NCBI GenBank assembly: GCA_035570275.1
Contig: DATMNI010000407.1
Span: 1-15,066 of the forward strand
Origin: DATMNI01 sp035570275
GTDB taxonomy: Bacteria > Acidobacteriota > Terriglobia > Bryobacterales > Bryobacteraceae
DNA length: 15,066 nt
Reading direction: 5' to 3'
Shown here: positions 12,357 to 15,066 of the stretch, piece by piece
Layout: the number at the start of each line of letters is the position of its first letter
Numbering within the stretch: position 1 is the first letter of the stretch
Position numbers and translations under genes: made by a program
The notes under the pieces: model-generated
Told to the model about the DNA's origin: nothing
Database searches by the model: none
Seen by the model: only the letters and a program-made list of their open reading frames with translations

Positions 12357-14900
12357 ATGAACGACGCCGGCAAATGGGTAGGGCTCGAAACGCTCTGGCA
12401 GGATGTGCGCTTCGGATGGCGCTCGTTGAAGCGGCAGCCGCTCCTGACCGTAGCCGTAGTTGCCACTCTGGCATTTGGAATCGGCGGGATGACCGCCATC
12501 TTCTCCGTGGTCAACACAGTTCTACTGAGACCGCTGAGCTATCCCGAACCTGACCGTATGGTTCAATTCTTAGTTACCGGACCGTGGGGTTGGGCGCCCG
12601 CCGCAACCATTCCCAAGTTCAAAATCTGGCGCGAGCAGTCCGACATCTTTCAAGATGTTGCCGCCTATGACTCCTTCTTTGGTGTACCCGTTCTCAGCCT
12701 CGGTGTCGATAAAAATGGCGGCGATAAAAATGGCGATGGCAAACCGGAGCCGATAAAAGCCATGCGTGTCACCGCCGGCTACTTTCGCCTGTTCGGGGCT
12801 ACGGTAGCGCCAGGCCGCACCTTCACAGAGGAAGAATGCAGCCCCAACGGCCCCCAGGTTGTCGTGCTGAGCAGTGGAGTCTGGCGGCGGCGATTCAGCG
12901 CCGATCCAGCTATCGTCGGCAAGGTGATCCGGCTCAATGGCCAGCCATACACCGTGGTCGGCATCATGCGTCCCGAATTCGAATCCGATCCTTCGCCTGG
13001 CGTTTGGGTTCCCTTTCAGTTCAACCCGAACAGTCCGGAACACACGAAACTGTACTTCACCGTGGCGGGACGGCTGAAACCGGGCATCACACTCAGCCTG
13101 GCCAGAACACGGCTGAGTCTGGCGGCCGAACGATTCTTCCGGGAGTTCCCGGATCAGGCCGCCGCGGAACCGAAGGGTGGATTTTCGGCGGCGCTTCTGC
13201 AAGAGGCCATGGTCGGCGACGTTCGATCTTCCCTCTACATTTTTAGCGGAGCGGTCGGTTTTGTCTTACTGATTGCCTGTGCCAATGTGGCGAGCCTGCT
13301 TCTGGCCCGTGCCATGGGCCGCCAAAGGGAGCTTGCCATTCGGGCGGCTGTGGGCGCCGGCCGCGGACGTCTGGTTCGTCAGTTGCTTACGGAAAGTCTT
13401 GTCCTTTCCTTGTTGGGCGGCGCTTTGGGACTCGTCTTCGGCGCCATAGCCATCCGCCTGCTCCTCAATCTCAATCCGGGGAATCTGCCACGAATTGGTG
13501 AATTCGCCTCTGCCGTCACCCCGGACTGGCGGGTCCTTGCCTTTACGGCCGGCGTATCTCTTGGAACGAGCATCCTGATCGGTCTTGGGCCGGCTCTCGA
13601 AGGCTCCCTTGCGGATCTGAACGCGAGACTGAGAGGGGGAAGTGGAATCGTTGGTAATGGTACTGTCGTTCGCAAGCACAAAACTCTATCGCTCTTGGTC
13701 ATTGGCGAAGTATCAATTGCCGTCGTACTTCTGATCGGGGCCGGTCTTCTGGTCCGCACTTTCGTCACCATGCGCAGTGTGAATCCGGGATTCGATTCGA
13801 AAAACGTCCTGGCCGTCACAACGTCCCTATCGGAATCGCGCATTCGAAATGTCACCACGATGACTCAGCTAGTCAGGGGCGTCGTGGAACGGATGCGGGT
13901 GCTGCCGGGAGTTGTAGCCGCGGGCGCCGCCTGGTGCGTGCCACTCGACTTCACTTGCAGCGCAGGCGGACGATTCTCCGTGGCCGGGCAGGAGCCGCCG
14001 GGTAGTGCCTTCTCAACAGGTAATGCCTTCTCAAGTGGCTGGTCGAGCGTCTCGCCGGCTTACTTCGAAGTCTTCCGGATTCCTCTGCTGCGCGGTCGAT
14101 TCTTCGCGATTCAAGACGATTCCGCCTCGCAACCAGTCGTCATCGTCAACGAGGCTCTTGCCAGGCAGTTTTTGGCAACCGGCGATCCGCTCAACAACCG
14201 CCTCATTCTGGGAACGGGTCCCAACCAGGAACCGGCTCGTCAGATCGTGGGCGTGGTACAGGATACTCATGATCTGGACCTGCGGACCAGCGTCCGGCCA
14301 ACCGTCTATGTCCCCCTGTCGCAAGTCACCGACGCGGCCATCGCGGTCCGCCGCGAGAATGTTCCTCTGGCTTGGATCGCGCGGACCCAGGACGATCCGG
14401 TTATGCTCAGCACCGCCATCCAGGACGCTATCAGCCAGGCCAGCGGAGACCTTCCGATAACCAGTGTCCGTACCATGCGGGAAGTGGTGGCTGGCTCCAG
14501 TGCGTCAGAAGCTTTTGCCACGCTGGTACTGGCCATTTTTGGATGCTCGGCGCTGGCGCTCGCAGCCATTGGGGTATATGGATTGACGGCGTATTCGGTC
14601 CAGAATCGCACCCGGGAATTCGGTATTCGAATGGCTCTGGGAGCCCCCGCCGGTAATCTGCAACGCTCGATCATCTTCGAGGGCCTGCGCCTGGTTGCAA
14701 TTGGTGTTCTGCTGGGGAGCATCGCAGCTTTGGGTCTCACGCGATTGATCGTCCATCTGCTCTATCGAGTCCAGCCTTGGGACCCGCTGGTCTTTCTATC
14801 GGCGCCGGTGGTGCTAGGCGCAGTGGCGCTGATGGCGATCTGGATTCCCGCTCGCCATGTCACTCAAGTGGATCCTTTGACCGCTCTTCGGTATGAATAA
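12357..14900 (+). CDS. ADOP-family orphan ABC-type permease without N-terminal prefix
   Basis: An 847-residue inner-membrane permease with the same doubled FtsX/MacB design as the one at 43-2661. First membrane segment 29-54 (ATLAFGIGGMTAIFSVVNTVLLRPL), periplasmic MacB-PCD 60-290, FtsX bundle with RELAIRAAVGAGRGRL (324-339), second periplasmic domain about 470-712, and last bundle with REFGIRMALGAP (753-764); the C-terminal ARHVTQVDPLTALRYE is a family hallmark. It starts directly at LWQDVRFGWRSLKRQP, lacking the roughly 60-residue prefix of the PadR-linked copy, and no PadR gene is adjacent. GGGGA lies four bases before the ATG. A small DKNGGDKNGDG insertion (118-128) sits in the first periplasmic domain. 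No ATPase is nearby. Substrate unknown. Confidence 0.93.
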   Translation: MNDAGKWVGLETLWQDVRFGWRSLKRQPLLTVAVVATLAFGIGGMTAIFSVVNTVLLRPLSYPEPDRMVQFLVTGPWGWAPAATIPKFKIWREQSDIFQDVAAYDSFFGVPVLSLGVDKNGGDKNGDGKPEPIKAMRVTAGYFRLFGATVAPGRTFTEEECSPNGPQVVVLSSGVWRRRFSADPAIVGKVIRLNGQPYTVVGIMRPEFESDPSPGVWVPFQFNPNSPEHTKLYFTVAGRLKPGITLSLARTRLSLAAERFFREFPDQAAAEPKGGFSAALLQEAMVGDVRSSLYIFSGAVGFVLLIACANVASLLLARAMGRQRELAIRAAVGAGRGRLVRQLLTESLVLSLLGGALGLVFGAIAIRLLLNLNPGNLPRIGEFASAVTPDWRVLAFTAGVSLGTSILIGLGPALEGSLADLNARLRGGSGIVGNGTVVRKHKTLSLLVIGEVSIAVVLLIGAGLLVRTFVTMRSVNPGFDSKNVLAVTTSLSESRIRNVTTMTQLVRGVVERMRVLPGVVAAGAAWCVPLDFTCSAGGRFSVAGQEPPGSAFSTGNAFSSGWSSVSPAYFEVFRIPLLRGRFFAIQDDSASQPVVIVNEALARQFLATGDPLNNRLILGTGPNQEPARQIVGVVQDTHDLDLRTSVRPTVYVPLSQVTDAAIAVRRENVPLAWIARTQDDPVMLSTAIQDAISQASGDLPITSVRTMREVVAGSSASEAFATLVLAIFGCSALALAAIGVYGLTAYSVQNRTREFGIRMALGAPAGNLQRSIIFEGLRLVAIGVLLGSIAALGLTRLIVHLLYRVQPWDPLVFLSAPVVLGAVALMAIWIPARHVTQVDPLTALRYE
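12708..12735 (+). repeat. Two 13-bp direct repeats inside the permease gene
   Basis: GATAAAAATGGCG occurs at 12708-12720 and again at 12723-12735, a 15-base period that keeps the reading frame. It encodes DKNGG-DKNGDG. The second unit resembles an EF-hand/dockerin-type calcium loop (DxNxDG). It looks like a recent in-frame slippage duplication. Confidence 0.75.
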
Positions 14901-14979
14901 GTTCTGGGTGGCTGTTTGAAGGCCACGAAACCCTCCTAAGGAACTCGCTGCAAGTTATTGATAATACGAGAGTCCAAAA

Positions 14980-15066
14980 ATGGCTTTGCTGAATAATTTC
15001 GCCGACAGAGACCCGGCCAAGTTCCTCTCCGGTATGGACCCGCGCCACGCGGGCGCTTTGCTTGTG
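14980..15066 (+). CDS. Partial ORF running off the right edge, unknown
   Basis: An open frame from ATG at 14980 to the last base gives 29 residues, MALLNNFADRDPAKF followed by LSGMDPRHAGALLV, with no stop. A weak GAG-rich stretch precedes it, and it is 79 bases after the permease stop on the same strand. The helical 'MDPRHAGALL' pattern recalls helical-repeat proteins, but is too short to assign. It may equally be a chance frame. Confidence 0.35.
   Translation, partial: MALLNNFADRDPAKFLSGMDPRHAGALLV

Noticed and set aside
43..14900. Complete MacAB-type efflux system
   Set aside because: Neither an ATP-binding subunit (Walker A/B) nor a MacA adaptor is encoded in the window, and both permeases carry doubled FtsX domains typical of ADOP.
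14901..14979. Terminator after the second permease
   Set aside because: Only a weak 5-bp GTGGC/GCCAC pairing is present, without a T-run.

Overview
The window looks like a piece of an Acidobacteriota chromosome, most likely Bryobacterales/Solibacter-like. The main reasons are a PadR-type regulator overlapping an orphan duplicated permease (the TIGR03433/TIGR03434 'ADOP' pairing typical of that phylum), a second ADOP permease, an Oar-like TonB-dependent receptor with a carboxypeptidase-regulatory N-terminus, and a CRTAC1 (VCBS/ASPIC-UnbV) protein with a TPR partner. This assignment rests on gene families recalled from knowledge, not on a search.

Layout. (1) 43-3052, minus strand: a PadR regulator and an ADOP permease, coupled by a 4-base ATGA overlap and preceded by a promoter that carries a 12-bp dyad. 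(2) About 3053-3958: a gene graveyard. It holds a perfect 10-bp hairpin, a 28-codon relic resembling the N-terminus of a tyrosine integrase (with an intact strong ribosome binding site), a small ORF overlapping a PIN-domain (VapC-like) toxin gene broken by a single-base deletion and then truncated, and a possible relic of a tyrosine-recombinase C-terminus. (3) 3992-5089, plus strand: a secreted esterase with an N-terminal Ig/CBM48-like domain and a Ser-Asp-His triad. (4) 11418 down to 5117, minus strand: a probable operon of TonB-dependent receptor, CRTAC1 protein and TPR protein. A 128-bp palindromic element with 36-bp inverted ends sits exactly between the last two genes. (5) 11622-14900, plus strand, divergent from the receptor: a secreted CBM9-like carbohydrate-binding protein followed 18 bases later by a second ADOP permease without the N-terminal prefix. 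A partial ORF runs off the right edge.

How they may work together (inference): the receptor, the beta-propeller-like calcium-binding CRTAC1 protein, the TPR protein and the divergent CBM9 protein are all exported or cell-envelope proteins, and could form a polymer-binding and uptake set; the nearby exported esterase would suit carbohydrate-ester cleavage. No SusD-like protein, MacB ATPase or MacA adaptor is present, so both permeases are orphans here.

The best candidates for something undescribed are the receptor-CRTAC1-TPR/CBM9 set and the palindromic element, whose two arms differ by a compensatory base-pair change.
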